Positions 1-9,493 of a DNA stretch of 33,802 bases are shown piece by piece. Each line of letters starts with the position of its first letter. Positions within the stretch are counted from its first letter, which is position 1. The stretch is from Arthrobacter sp. H5 (GTDB lineage: Bacteria; Actinomycetota; Actinomycetes; Actinomycetales; Micrococcaceae): positions 47,804 to 81,605 of the forward strand of contig NZ_KI915034.1 in the NCBI RefSeq assembly GCF_000520595.1. Reading direction: 5' to 3'. The notes below the pieces were generated by a model. The model did not search any database. It was not told where the DNA came from and was given only the letters and a program-made list of their open reading frames with translations. A program made the position numbers and the translations under genes.

Positions 1-118
1 GGTCGGCAGGCACCGACCGCGCAGGCGAGGCGGGCGTCGTCGTTGGGTTGTCCTCCTGATCGCGGTCGGGGAGGGTGGCCGTGTTGCGGGGTTGCGCCGC
101 CTTCAGCCGGTCAAGCAC
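1..118 (-). CDS. Partial unrecognised CDS, N-terminal end only
   Basis: An open minus-strand frame runs off the left edge. It begins at a GTG at 118, 22 nt after the DedA stop, and reads VLDRLKAAQPRNTATLPDRD followed by a Thr/Pro/Ala-rich stretch. Codons have the high third-position GC expected of this genome. There is no clear Shine-Dalgarno sequence. An in-frame ATG at 211 would overlap dedA by about 70 nt, and its extra codons have poor third-position GC, so I prefer GTG 118. Only about 39 codons are visible. I do not recognise the protein. It would be the third gene of a run with the pseudouridine synthase and dedA. Confidence 0.35.
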   Translation of the reverse strand, partial: MLDRLKAAQPRNTATLPDRDQEDNPTTTPASPARSVPAD

Positions 119-140
119 GCTGGACTGGCCGGTGCCGGGT

Positions 141-809
141 TCACCGCTCGTCCGGGGTGGCCTTGCTGGTGGTTGGGGCAGCCGAGGGCTGGACGGAGTC
201 GGCAGGCTCATGTGTTCGTTGGACCTCTCGGCGTTGCTTGAGCGCGAAGAACGCGGCAATAATCAGTCCCACCAGCGTACCCACTCCCATGCCAAGGAGT
301 GCGCTCGCCCACATTGGGAAGCCCGTTGTTGCATCGGTGACATACCCAAGTCCCACCAGCCAGCAGGACCACAGGAAGCCGCCGATTGCCGCGAATCCGA
401 GGAACGGTCTCAACGGAAGGTTGGCGATTCCCGCAGCGGCAACGCCCGCTGTCCGTCCTCCGGGAAGGAACCTCAGTGCAACCAACCCGGCGTAAGTGGG
501 GGACTTCCCAGCCTTCTCAACTGTGTTCCGGATACCCCGGTGGATGGACCTGCCCCAGCGGAAGCGGTCCAGCCAATTAGTCAAGCGTTTGCGGAACAGG
601 AGGTACAGGACAATGTCGCCGAGCCAACTGCCCAGGGTGGCTGTGAGCAGGGAAACCGGAAGGAGCAGGCTTCCCTCCGATGAGAGCGTGCCGGACGCGA
701 TCACCAGGAATTCCGATGGCATGATGGGCGCGAAAACGTCGGCCATCACCACCACGAGTGTCACGGGGTGGAGCAGCAGCGACCATTCCGCAAGTGCTGT
801 GAGGTCCAC
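141..809 (-). CDS. DedA family membrane protein
   Basis: Encodes about 222 residues, a normal length for the DedA/SNARE-associated family. DedA proteins are inner-membrane proteins, some of which act in lipid translocation and membrane homeostasis; the substrate here is unknown. Visible features are an N-terminal hydrophobic segment ending in the PSEF-type motif (APIMPSEFLVIASG), a second segment with GSWLGDIVLYLLFRKR, a central R-F-x-PGGR motif (LRFLPGGRTAGVAAAG) typical of DedA, and two C-terminal membrane spans. The tail is hydrophilic and Ser/Thr/Pro-rich. The start is taken at GTG 809, with GGTAGG 9 nt upstream; a longer frame upstream is out-of-frame shadow of the pseudouridine synthase. 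It lies 10 bp downstream of that gene, so the two are probably co-transcribed. Confidence 0.85.
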   Translation of the reverse strand: MDLTALAEWSLLLHPVTLVVVMADVFAPIMPSEFLVIASGTLSSEGSLLLPVSLLTATLGSWLGDIVLYLLFRKRLTNWLDRFRWGRSIHRGIRNTVEKAGKSPTYAGLVALRFLPGGRTAGVAAAGIANLPLRPFLGFAAIGGFLWSCWLVGLGYVTDATTGFPMWASALLGMGVGTLVGLIIAAFFALKQRREVQRTHEPADSVQPSAAPTTSKATPDER

Positions 810-819
810 GCCTTCCAAC

Positions 820-1746
820 CTACCGTAGGGGTGCCGTTGCGGTTTCTGCGAAAGAGGACAATTCAAGTCCGCTGGTAAAGCCCGCTTGCGCACCGCTGAG
901 CGGATCGGTGAACTCGATGCTCCGTGCAAGCAACTGGAGGGGTCTGCTGTAGTTGTCCACCTGCTGGGGCTGAAGCACCGGGTAGAACGGATCATTGACG
1001 ATGCCCAAGCCCAGGCCGGCCATGTGCAGTCTGAGCTGGTGGGTCTTGCCGGTGTGGGGCTCCAACCGGTAGCGGCCGGTCTCTCCCCGCGTTCCGATGA
1101 GGCTGATGCGGGTTTCGGCGTTCGGTTCGCCGTCAACTTCCTGTGCAAGCAGGTAGGTGCGCGACTTGACGATGCGGCTGCGCACAATCCTCGGGACCTC
1201 TGCCAGCGTCGGATCGATGGCTGCCGCCGCCTCGTATTCCTTGCGGATCTGACGGTTCTCGAACAAAAGCTGGTACTTGCCGCGGGTGGATGAGTTGGTG
1301 GAGAACATGAGTATGCCCGCAGTCATGCGGTCAAGGCGGTGCATGGGAATGAGGTGGGGAATGTCCAGGTGCACCCGCAGCCGGACCAACGCCGACTCGG
1401 CGACGTACATGCCGCCGGGCGTTGTGGGCAGAAAATGGGGCTTATCAACCACCAGCAGGTCCTCATCCTGGTGCAGGATATTGATGTCCACCGGAATCCG
1501 CTGCTCAACAGGCAGCTCGCGGTAATACCAGACGAAGGTGTGCTGGTTCAGTGGAGTAGTGCGCGTCAGGCGCTCGCCGCCAAGAGCCACAACCTCGCCG
1601 CGGTCAAACCGTTCGGCGATTCCCTCCGGATTCACGTGGTCCCAGCGGTCCAGGATGTATTCCAGTGCTGTTACCCACGGGCCGTCCTCGGGCAGCCGTA
1701 AGCGCGTGGCATTGACACCATTGCGGACGGGGAGCGGGGATTGCAT
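820..1746 (-). CDS. RluA-family RNA pseudouridine synthase
   Basis: Encodes 308 residues. RluA-type enzymes isomerise uridine to pseudouridine in rRNA or tRNA. The family core is clear: the strand leading to the active site (INILHQDEDLLVVDKPHFLP) around residue 90-110, and the catalytic motif MHRLDRMTAGIL, whose Asp is the nucleophile. The C-terminal THQLRLHMAGLGLGIVNDPFY segment matches the conserved K/THQIR-HhxxxG-PI-D-YG block. The start is ATG 1746, directly preceded by an in-frame GTG at 1749. No Shine-Dalgarno sequence is visible, and a TACCCT hexamer 6 nt before the GTG suggests a leaderless transcript. The target position cannot be assigned from sequence; an rRNA target is only the commonest case. 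Confidence 0.88.
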   Translation of the reverse strand: MQSPLPVRNGVNATRLRLPEDGPWVTALEYILDRWDHVNPEGIAERFDRGEVVALGGERLTRTTPLNQHTFVWYYRELPVEQRIPVDINILHQDEDLLVVDKPHFLPTTPGGMYVAESALVRLRVHLDIPHLIPMHRLDRMTAGILMFSTNSSTRGKYQLLFENRQIRKEYEAAAAIDPTLAEVPRIVRSRIVKSRTYLLAQEVDGEPNAETRISLIGTRGETGRYRLEPHTGKTHQLRLHMAGLGLGIVNDPFYPVLQPQQVDNYSRPLQLLARSIEFTDPLSGAQAGFTSGLELSSFAETATAPLR

Positions 1747-1844
1747 CACTGTTTAAGGGTACGCGCGTATCCAGGAGCGGAAGTTTTGTGCCTTGACCGG
1801 TTTCCCACCTGGCGGGCCACATCAGGTGCACGAAAGCTCCCGGT

Positions 1845-3752
1845 TCAGCACCCGGTAATCCGGTATAAGCGGGCCTCGCCCTCGCTGTCCACCAGCTCAA
1901 ATCCATTCTCAACCGTGAGTTCCTGCAGCCCAGGATCCACAACCCGCTCTCCCGGATGAACCGAGCTGTTCCCGAAATCAAGGACGTAGTCGACACTGAG
2001 CGCGGCCGCGGCGTCACACACAGCGGGGTTGTCCAGCAGCTCATCCAATTCGGCAAAGAGCAGTTTCCCCTCGTCCGAGGCCGCAGTGGTCCCGTACGGC
2101 AGCACCGTTGCCAGCCCAGTGTACGAATAGGACAGCGCCGCCCCCGTCAACGGGCTTCCAATCAGTACCGCTTCAGGCTCCACGTTCTCCGGCAGGCGCC
2201 TGATCAGTTCAAGCTCGTCCAGGGTCAGCAAGTGTGAATCCTCAGTGAACCGGTACTTGACGGCGGCCTCCTGAATGGCCTGCCGTGCAGCAAAGATCGG
2301 CGCCACGACTAGACCGGCAACAACCAGTACGACGGCGGCCGCTGGTCCGATCCACGCGGGCGCACCCTTCCAGCGGCCCAGGACACGGGGGCCCCGCACA
2401 CGCTCGACAAGCGCGACTCCACCGATTGAAGCAAGGATGATCCCCGCGACCGGAAGCAGGGCGCTGATCCGGAAAAAGTCGTTGTACCAGATGCCGGTCA
2501 GTGCCCACCGAAGTTCCGGAGCCTCCTTCCAATTGCCCACCACAAACAGCAGCGCCGCCACCCCATACAGCGGGATGGTCCAGCGGTGTTTGCGACGGCG
2601 CAGCACGACGACGGCGCCGATCACCGTGAGCACAGCTGCCAGGGCAGCCGCCGGGCGGCCGAGCGGAGATTGGAACAGCACGCCGATCAGTGCAGACTGG
2701 ACGTCGCCGAGCTCGTCCCAGTTAGTGTTGCGTCCCGGCCGCAGTTGCCACCACGCCACAACGACGACGGCGAGGTAGGCGATGGTGCCTAGCAAAACCG
2801 TGCGCCGTCGTCGGCCATGATGCCTGCGGAATGCCGCAGCCAGTACAAGTGGCACGCTGAGTCCTAAGGAACCAACAACTGCGGACGGATGGACAAGCGC
2901 AAGGCCGGGAAGGATGCCGATCAGCAGCACCGCGTTGCCGGTCGCCGTCAGCGGTGTTGGCTTGCCGAGGCGCAGGAGCTGAATCACTAGCCCGAGGACC
3001 GCAGGAAGCATCGCGATGGAGAGCATGAACGGATAGACAACGCCGAATTCCAACAGCAGGTACGGAAACGTGCTGTAGGCGGTGGACATCACCGCGGCGA
3101 CCAGCAGCGCGGTCCGCCTTTCGCCCGTGACCCGGCTGACCAGGAAGAGGCACCCCACGCTCCAGATTCCGGTAATCAGCACAAGGTTGACCACGTTGAT
3201 CGCCGCGGGAATCGACAGGCCGGTTGCAGACATGACTACCGAAACGACGGCGTGCCACCCGGCCGGGTAGAAGACACCGGAACGTGTGCCAAGGTATCCC
3301 AGCGTGAGCGATGAGGAGTTTGCTGTTTCGGAAATATAACGCAGAGCGTTCAGATGGAAGACATTGTCATGGGAGTGTGCAATGTTTTCGGGGCTGCCGA
3401 AGATCCACAGCAGGTACCCTGCGGTGGGAACTGCGGCGACAGCCCAGGCTGCGATGAACCAGCGGCTGTGGCCGGGCTCTCCGGTTGAAAGGTACTTGCC
3501 CCATGAGCGGCGGACCAGCCAAAGCAGCAAGCCCACAAGGATTGTCACTGCCACCACGGGGAGAACCGACCAGCTCACTCCGGTAATTGCCGCGAGCTCC
3601 GCCGCAACCACCACGGCAGTCACGCTGAAGGGTCCGGCGAGAGCGCAGAGGGTTAACCTGCGCAGACCGAGCACATATCCCCAGGCGAGCCCCGGCACAA
3701 ATACCACCAGAACGGTGACAATCAGGGCCGGGATGGTTTGATCCCAGCTCAT
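1845..3752 (-). CDS. Large multi-pass membrane protein, DUF6541-like
   Basis: Encodes about 635 residues. The N-terminal two thirds are a series of hydrophobic segments, roughly a dozen or more, starting with MSWDQTIPALIVTVLVVFVP. The C-terminal about 130 residues are soluble and contain LPENVEPEAVLIGSPLTGAA, which looks extracytoplasmic. This layout, many spans followed by an outer C-terminal domain, resembles GT-C type glycosyltransferases and the actinobacterial DUF6541 family. I assign that family from memory of its appearance, not from a search. A lipid-linked sugar transferase role is a hypothesis only. The start at ATG 3752 is supported by GGGAGG 3 nt upstream; the frame extends further but only as shadow of nei. 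It follows nei by 28 bp and may be the last gene of the lhr-nei unit. Confidence 0.6.
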   Translation of the reverse strand: MSWDQTIPALIVTVLVVFVPGLAWGYVLGLRRLTLCALAGPFSVTAVVVAAELAAITGVSWSVLPVVAVTILVGLLLWLVRRSWGKYLSTGEPGHSRWFIAAWAVAAVPTAGYLLWIFGSPENIAHSHDNVFHLNALRYISETANSSSLTLGYLGTRSGVFYPAGWHAVVSVVMSATGLSIPAAINVVNLVLITGIWSVGCLFLVSRVTGERRTALLVAAVMSTAYSTFPYLLLEFGVVYPFMLSIAMLPAVLGLVIQLLRLGKPTPLTATGNAVLLIGILPGLALVHPSAVVGSLGLSVPLVLAAAFRRHHGRRRRTVLLGTIAYLAVVVVAWWQLRPGRNTNWDELGDVQSALIGVLFQSPLGRPAAALAAVLTVIGAVVVLRRRKHRWTIPLYGVAALLFVVGNWKEAPELRWALTGIWYNDFFRISALLPVAGIILASIGGVALVERVRGPRVLGRWKGAPAWIGPAAAVVLVVAGLVVAPIFAARQAIQEAAVKYRFTEDSHLLTLDELELIRRLPENVEPEAVLIGSPLTGAALSYSYTGLATVLPYGTTAASDEGKLLFAELDELLDNPAVCDAAAALSVDYVLDFGNSSVHPGERVVDPGLQELTVENGFELVDSEGEARLYRITGC

Positions 3753-3780
3753 GGTCCTCCCGTGTTGACAGCAGCCTCCA

Positions 3781-4566
3781 TCATAACGGCGGCTGGCAGT
3801 GGGGGCAGAAGTACAGTACGCGCAGCTCCAATTCGGAGTCGCCGGTCTCGGTCCGCACCACCGGCGTTCCGCAGCGCAGGCAGCCTCGCCGGGTGCGGCC
3901 ATAGACCCAGAGCTGATCACCGCGCAGGTTGCCCGTGGTAGCCCGCTGGGAGCGGAACTTGTTGGCCTCCAGCAGCTTCTTTGACAGCTCAACCATGCGC
4001 ACCAGATTGGTGACACGGGACACCGGCGTCAGCGGGTGCACTCCGGCGAGGAAGCACAGCTCGCAGCGATAAACGTTGCCGATCCCGGCGAGGTTGCGCT
4101 GATCCAGCAGCGCGAGGCCGATGGGCCGGTACGGATCAGCCCGCAGCCGGACGAGCGCCTCCTCAGCGTCCCAGTCCGGGCCCAGCAGATCGGGTCCAAG
4201 GTATCCGACGGCGTCGTCCTCTTCGGCCTGGCGGATGACGCGGAGGAAGCCCAGCTCAAAACCGACGGCAATGGAATCAGCGGTGCCGAGAATGCACCGC
4301 GCCTTGAACGCGGGACGCCGCCATTTGCCATGTGGTGGGTAGACGTGCCAGAGGCCCTCCATCTTGAGGTGTGAATGGATACTCCACTCCGTGCCTACCC
4401 GGATGAGGAGGTGTTTGCCGCGGGAAACCACGTTCTGCACGGTTTCCCCGGTGAAATCCACTGTGGCGTAGCGGGGGACGCGGACGTCGCACCGGGTCAG
4501 GACCTTGTCCTGGAGTGCTTTGTTGAGCTCACGCGCCGCCCGCCAGACGGTATCGCCTTCAGGCAC
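3781..4566 (-). CDS. nei2: Nei/Fpg-type DNA glycosylase-lyase (endonuclease VIII-like)
   Basis: Encodes 261 residues. Removes oxidised bases and cuts the DNA backbone by beta-elimination in base excision repair. The mature N-terminus Pro2-Glu3 (V-PEGDTVWRAA) supplies the catalytic amine and the acid. The conserved Lys lies in SRGKHLLIR. The helix-two-turn-helix region contains LLDQRNLAGIGNVYRCE, and the C-terminus carries a four-Cys zinc finger (GCLRCG...FCPHC). The start must be GTG 4566 because catalytic Pro must be residue 2; the ATG further upstream is not the start. The GTG overlaps the lhr stop by 8 nt, so translation is probably coupled. Mycobacteria have the same lhr-nei neighbours (Rv3296-Rv3297), which supports the Nei2-type label. 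Confidence 0.9.
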   Translation of the reverse strand: MPEGDTVWRAARELNKALQDKVLTRCDVRVPRYATVDFTGETVQNVVSRGKHLLIRVGTEWSIHSHLKMEGLWHVYPPHGKWRRPAFKARCILGTADSIAVGFELGFLRVIRQAEEDDAVGYLGPDLLGPDWDAEEALVRLRADPYRPIGLALLDQRNLAGIGNVYRCELCFLAGVHPLTPVSRVTNLVRMVELSKKLLEANKFRSQRATTGNLRGDQLWVYGRTRRGCLRCGTPVVRTETGDSELELRVLYFCPHCQPPL

Positions 4567-7500
4567 GGATCCGCAGCCCGCGGGGAGTGGTGTAGAAGCC
4601 GGCCATTGCAAGGGCCCGGCCTACCTCCGACTCGAGGGCCGACTCACCATTGACCTTCTCGACAGCCATCTTGTCCGTGGCCCCGCGGCGGATCGCGGCG
4701 ACCAAGGCCTGCGCGGACGCCTCCAGGCTGGGTGCATCATCGGTGTAGGTGAGCATGGTTTTCCCGCCGCGCTCCACATACAGGGCAAGCTCCCCGTCCA
4801 CCAGCACCACCAATGCGCCGGCTTTGCGTCCGGGCCGGTGCCCGCCGTCGTGAGCGGGCCACGCGAGCGCGGCGCCGAAGGGATTTGCCGGGTCAGTGGC
4901 GGCAAGCGCGACGGCGGCGGGTGGCGCCTGCTGCAGCGATTCCGCACGGGCGTCGGCGCTGAAGGACCTGAGCCGGTCCACCGTCGACGGCACAGCAAAC
5001 TGGGCAGCACCCAGATGCTCAATGAAGTAGCCCCGCCGACACCGCCCCATTTCCTCCAGCCGGGACAGCACTTTGTACATCAGCCCAAACCCGCCGGGGA
5101 TACCTTCGCTGGCCACTGCTCCGCGGGTCAACACGCCGTAGCGGTCCAGTAGCAGCTCCGCTGTGGCATGCGCATGAACGGTCGTTTCGCTCTCAACGGC
5201 GGGAAGCAGGGTCCACCGCCCGGCCACCTGGGGCGGTGTGCTGCGCTGGTAGCTGCCGGCGCCGTCGTCGTTCCTTGACACGAACCGCATGCTGCTGCCC
5301 GTGAGGGACGCTCCGGGAGCTCGGCCAAGCCTGCCCAGCCGGGCGGAGCGCGCGCGGGGTGCCGGCGGGCGCTGCTTGTGCGCGGTCTTGCCACCGGCGA
5401 GGAGGGCGCGCACCGGGGTGAACGTATCATTGCCGATCCGGCCTGCCCAGACCAGGTCCCACAGAGCGTTGGTGACGGCGGAGTCGGCGGGTTGCGTATC
5501 CGACGTCAGGGATTGGACCAGCTGCCGGAAGAAGTATGCGCCGCCACCGGAGAGCAGTTCAAGCAGTTCCGCCTGCAGGGCGGAAGGTTCAAACGCCGGG
5601 TCGGGGCGCAGCGTGAGCGGTGCATTTTCGGCGAGGTGGAGCGCAATCCAGCCGTCGTTGCCGGGCAGGCTGCCGGCGCCGGACCACACCACTTCGCCGG
5701 CGGCAGTGAGTTCGTCGAGCATCGCGGGAGAATAGTTGGCCACCCGCGATCCGAGGATCAGCGGCTCCCAGGCTGACGCCGGGATCGGCACTCCCGAGAG
5801 CTGGTCAACCACCGTTGCAACGCCGTCGAGCCCGCGAAGCCCCGAACCCACATGCTGCCAGATCGGCAGGAAGCGGCCGAATGCAGCCGGATCCACTGGT
5901 TCCACCTCGTGCCGCAGCGCGGCCAGCGAGCGGCGGCGGAGCCGGCGCAGCACCTCCACATCGCACCATTCGCTGGGTGCGTGCGGGCCTATGGTTGCAG
6001 GGCGGGTGCCGTTGGGGTCCGCCGGTGCGGCTTCCGCCGGCCGGAACTCGCCCTCCACCACGCGCCCGTCGGAGGAGAGCCGCTGCAATGCGGTCACGAC
6101 GACGGCGACCCCCAGTCCCAGGCGCACTGCGGCTTCGGCGGCGGTGAAGGGCCCGTGGGTTCGGGCATACCGGCTCACGAGGTCGCCCAACGGATCGGCA
6201 ACGGGTTCGATGAACGCCAGCGGCACACCCATGGGCAGTGGAACGCCAAGAGCATCCCGGAGCCGTGCGGCATCCTCAATCGCGGCGTACCGCTCTTCCC
6301 CGGCGACGTTGACGCGCAGGGCGCGGTTGGACTTGATGAGCGTGGCAGCGAGGGTCTCCGCGTGCTCCTTCGTCGCTTGGTCGACCACCGGTGAGGCCAC
6401 CGGTGATCGACCAAGGCCGTGTTCGGCCGCGTGGAGATCCGGTTCCGCGACCTCCAGCCGCTCGCCGATTTCGACGGCGGTGAGCGGCCCGAGCAGCCGC
6501 AGCAGGTCAGCGACGCCCTCGATGCCTTTTGCCTTACGGTCCGGTGCGAGCCGCTGCAGTTCCCGCTCAGTGTCGGCGATGACCTGGGCATCGAGCAGTT
6601 CCCGCAGCTCAGCGCGGCCCAGCAGCTCATTCAGGAGTGTGGGGTCAAGCGATAGGGCCGCCGCGCGGCGCTCGGCCAGGGGTGAGTCACCCTCGTAGAG
6701 GAAGGATGCAACGTAACCGAACAGCATGGAGCGGGCAAAGGGCGAGGGCTGCTGGGTGGTAATTTCCACCATGCGCACCTCGCGGCGGTCAATCTGCCCG
6801 GCGATGTCTTTCAGGGCGGGCAGATCATAGACATCCTGCAGGCATTCGCGGACGGTCTCCAGAATGATGGGAAAGGTTGGGAACTTACGGGCCACGTCCA
6901 GCAGCTGGGCGGAACGTTGCCGCTGTTGCCACAGCGGACTCCGTTTCGTGGGATTCTGGCGCGGCAACAGCAGCGCACGGGCAGCACACTCACGGAACCG
7001 TGATGCAAACAGGGCTGAGGACCCCACCTGGGCGGTCACAATACCGTCAAGTTCCTCGGCGTCGAACAGGAAGAGTTCCGCGCCGGGAGGCTCATCCTCC
7101 ATGAGGGGTACGCGGAGCACTATGCCGTCGTCGGAGGCCATCGCGGAGCCGTCCATCCCGTACCGCTGCTCAAGCCTTGCCCCTACTGCCAAAGCCCAGG
7201 GCGCGTGGACGGGCATGCCGAACGGGCTGTGGAGGACAACCCGCCAGTCGCCCAGCTCGTCATGGAACCGCTCGATCACCAGCGTTCGGTCGTTGGGCAC
7301 AATCTCGGTGGCCTGCTGCTGGTCCCGAAGATAGGCAAGGAGGTTACCAGCAGCCCAGTCATCCAGTCCGCTCGCACGGCACCGTGCCGTTGCATCCTCG
7401 TCAGAGGCGTTGGAGAGCTCCCGGACAAAAGCGCCCACCGCCCTACCCAGTTCCACGGGCCTGCCCAGCGAATCCCCCTTCCAGAAGGGCAGCTTGCCGG

Positions 7501-9493
7501 GTTGTCCAAAGGCGGGGGACACCAGGACGCGGTCGTGGGTGATGTCCTCAATCCGCCAACTGGTGGCGCCGAGGGCAAAAACGTCACCCACCCGCGATTC
7601 GTAAACCATTTCCTCATCGAGTTCGCCGACCCGCCTACCGCCCGCCCGTGCGTCCGTCCCGGTGGCTTCCGACCCCACCAGGAACACTCCAAACAACCCG
7701 CGGTCCGGAATGGTGCCACCGGAGGTGACCGCCAGACGTTGCGCGCCGGGCCTGCCGGTGATGGTGCCCTCGACCCGATCCCAGATGATCCGCGGCCGAA
7801 GTTCCGCGAATTCGTCTGACGGGTACCGGCCCGCCAGCAGATCCAAGGTCGCCTCGAAGGCCGAACGGGGGAGTGTGGCAAAGGGGGCCGACCGCCGCAC
7901 GATGTCGAACCACTCCTCCACATCGATCGTCTCCAGTGCGACGGCCGCAACCGTTTGCTGCGCCAGAATGTCCAGCGGATTGGCTGGTATGTAGAGCGGC
8001 TCGATCTTTCCCGCAAGCATCCGCTCCACGGTCACCGCGGTGTTCACCAGGTCGCCGCGATGCTTGGGGAACAGGACACCCTGCGACACCTCGCCTACCT
8101 GATGTCCGGCCCGCCCCACCCGCTGCAGGCCGCTCGCCACCGACTGCGGCGCCTCCACCTGGACTACCAGGTCCACCGCGCCCATGTCGATACCCAATTC
8201 CAACGACGACGTCGCCACCACACAGCGCAGACGGCCGGATTTCAGGTCATCCTCGATCAGGGCACGCTGGTCTTTGGAGACGGACCCATGATGGGCTCTC
8301 GCCAGAAGCGGCTCGGCGCCTTGGGTTTGGCCCGCCTGCGCCATCATTTCGGCGGGGGTTCTTTGGGGTGGCGCGCCTGCGGTGGCCCGGAACGGCGGCA
8401 ACGAAATTCCGTTGGGCCTGGCGGCCCTAGGAACATTAAAGCCGCCTTCCTTCGGGACACCTCCGGTGCGCCCGCTCATGCCGCCTGCCGAGTCACTGGC
8501 GTTATCCGCGGCAATCCCACCGGGTCCGAAGGCTTCTTGCTCGTTGTCCGGGGAAGACCAGAGGGTTGCTGCTTCCCCGCGGTCCGCGTGGATCTCGTTG
8601 AGGCGGGCGGTCAGGCGTTCTGCAAGGCGGCGGGAGTTCGCAAAGACGATTGTGGAGTGGTTGGCCTCAATGAGGTCGACTATCTTCTCCTCCACATGCG
8701 GCCAGATGCTCGCCTGCGGAACCGGACCGCCGTCGTCGTCCGTTGCCGCCGTGCCGCCCAGCTCCGTCATGTCCTCCACCGGAACGGTGACCGTAATATC
8801 CCAGGACTTCTTCGACGGAGGAGCAACAATCTCCACCGGCGCGTTCCCGGCAAGGAAACGCGCAACCGTGTCCTTTGGCTCCACGGTGGCGGACAGCCCG
8901 ATGCGCTGGACGGGCTTGTCCAACAAAGCATCCAGCCGGGCCAGCGACACCGCCAAGTGGGCGCCGCGTTTGGTTCCTGCAACAGCGTGGACCTCATCGA
9001 CAATCACTGTGTCCACGTTGGTGAGGGTTTCCCTCGCTTTGGACGTGAGCATGAGGAACAGGGACTCGGGGGTGGTGATCAGGATGTCCGGAGGACGGCT
9101 GAGGAGAGCCCGCCGCTCGGCCTGCGATGTATCGCCCGAGCGCACTCCCACGGTGATGGATGGCGCGGGAAGATCCAACCGTTTGGCCGTTTGGGTGATA
9201 CCGATCAACGGCGAGCGCAGGTTCCGCTCCACATCAACACCGAGTGCCTTGAGCGGGGAAATGTACAGCACCCGGGTGGTCCGCTTGTCCTCTACGGGTT
9301 TGGCGATGAACCCGTCCAGCGCCCACAGGAACGCTGCAAGGGTTTTACCCGAACCGGTGGGAGCAACAACCAGCGCATTGGAGCCCGCGGCAATCGCGTT
9401 CCAGGCGCCTTCCTGCGCAGGTGTGGGCGCGCTGAATGCACCCGCGAACCATTCATGGGTGGCGGGCGTGAATTTCTCCAGCACCGACGTCAT
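4559..9493 (-). CDS. lhr: Large Lhr-family ATP-dependent DNA helicase
   Basis: Encodes about 1644 residues, a full-length bacterial Lhr (core plus long C-terminal domain). Lhr is a superfamily 2 3'-to-5' ssDNA translocase and helicase linked to DNA repair in mycobacteria. Seen in order: Q-motif region TPAQEGAWNAI (about 24-34), Walker A APTGSGKT (44-51), DEVH box (166-169), motif III LSATVEPKD, motif IV IVFANSRRLAERL, motif V SSLELGIDMGAVDLV and motif VI QRVGRAGHQ. A Gly/Ala/Pro-rich insert of about 95 residues (about 308-401) separates motif IV from the block before motif V. Residues about 1018-1047 are encoded by a palindromic repeat (separate entry). I prefer ATG 9493 (MTSVLEKFTP); an in-frame GTG at 9511 would add six residues. 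Coupled to nei by an 8-nt overlap. Confidence 0.93.
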   Translation of the reverse strand: MTSVLEKFTPATHEWFAGAFSAPTPAQEGAWNAIAAGSNALVVAPTGSGKTLAAFLWALDGFIAKPVEDKRTTRVLYISPLKALGVDVERNLRSPLIGITQTAKRLDLPAPSITVGVRSGDTSQAERRALLSRPPDILITTPESLFLMLTSKARETLTNVDTVIVDEVHAVAGTKRGAHLAVSLARLDALLDKPVQRIGLSATVEPKDTVARFLAGNAPVEIVAPPSKKSWDITVTVPVEDMTELGGTAATDDDGGPVPQASIWPHVEEKIVDLIEANHSTIVFANSRRLAERLTARLNEIHADRGEAATLWSSPDNEQEAFGPGGIAADNASDSAGGMSGRTGGVPKEGGFNVPRAARPNGISLPPFRATAGAPPQRTPAEMMAQAGQTQGAEPLLARAHHGSVSKDQRALIEDDLKSGRLRCVVATSSLELGIDMGAVDLVVQVEAPQSVASGLQRVGRAGHQVGEVSQGVLFPKHRGDLVNTAVTVERMLAGKIEPLYIPANPLDILAQQTVAAVALETIDVEEWFDIVRRSAPFATLPRSAFEATLDLLAGRYPSDEFAELRPRIIWDRVEGTITGRPGAQRLAVTSGGTIPDRGLFGVFLVGSEATGTDARAGGRRVGELDEEMVYESRVGDVFALGATSWRIEDITHDRVLVSPAFGQPGKLPFWKGDSLGRPVELGRAVGAFVRELSNASDEDATARCRASGLDDWAAGNLLAYLRDQQQATEIVPNDRTLVIERFHDELGDWRVVLHSPFGMPVHAPWALAVGARLEQRYGMDGSAMASDDGIVLRVPLMEDEPPGAELFLFDAEELDGIVTAQVGSSALFASRFRECAARALLLPRQNPTKRSPLWQQRQRSAQLLDVARKFPTFPIILETVRECLQDVYDLPALKDIAGQIDRREVRMVEITTQQPSPFARSMLFGYVASFLYEGDSPLAERRAAALSLDPTLLNELLGRAELRELLDAQVIADTERELQRLAPDRKAKGIEGVADLLRLLGPLTAVEIGERLEVAEPDLHAAEHGLGRSPVASPVVDQATKEHAETLAATLIKSNRALRVNVAGEERYAAIEDAARLRDALGVPLPMGVPLAFIEPVADPLGDLVSRYARTHGPFTAAEAAVRLGLGVAVVVTALQRLSSDGRVVEGEFRPAEAAPADPNGTRPATIGPHAPSEWCDVEVLRRLRRRSLAALRHEVEPVDPAAFGRFLPIWQHVGSGLRGLDGVATVVDQLSGVPIPASAWEPLILGSRVANYSPAMLDELTAAGEVVWSGAGSLPGNDGWIALHLAENAPLTLRPDPAFEPSALQAELLELLSGGGAYFFRQLVQSLTSDTQPADSAVTNALWDLVWAGRIGNDTFTPVRALLAGGKTAHKQRPPAPRARSARLGRLGRAPGASLTGSSMRFVSRNDDGAGSYQRSTPPQVAGRWTLLPAVESETTVHAHATAELLLDRYGVLTRGAVASEGIPGGFGLMYKVLSRLEEMGRCRRGYFIEHLGAAQFAVPSTVDRLRSFSADARAESLQQAPPAAVALAATDPANPFGAALAWPAHDGGHRPGRKAGALVVLVDGELALYVERGGKTMLTYTDDAPSLEASAQALVAAIRRGATDKMAVEKVNGESALESEVGRALAMAGFYTTPRGLRIRA
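6353..6440. repeat. REP-like palindromic element inside lhr
   Basis: An 88-bp imperfect palindrome lies within the lhr reading frame. The outer arms are GGTCTCC (6353-6359) and GTGGAGATCC (to 6440). The inner arms are CTTGGTCGACCACCGG and CCGGTGATCGACCAAG, separated by a few bases. Its left half matches the intergenic repeat at 12938-13023 in 34 of 38 positions, and the right arm also matches. The frame stays open through it and encodes about 30 residues including GRSPVASPVVDQATKE. I infer an in-frame insertion of a dispersed element, or exaptation of one. Confidence 0.7.

Noticed and set aside
3753-4016. Upstream extension of the large membrane protein into nei
   Set aside because: The extra residues are shadow of nei; ATG 3752 has a GGGAGG ribosome-binding site.
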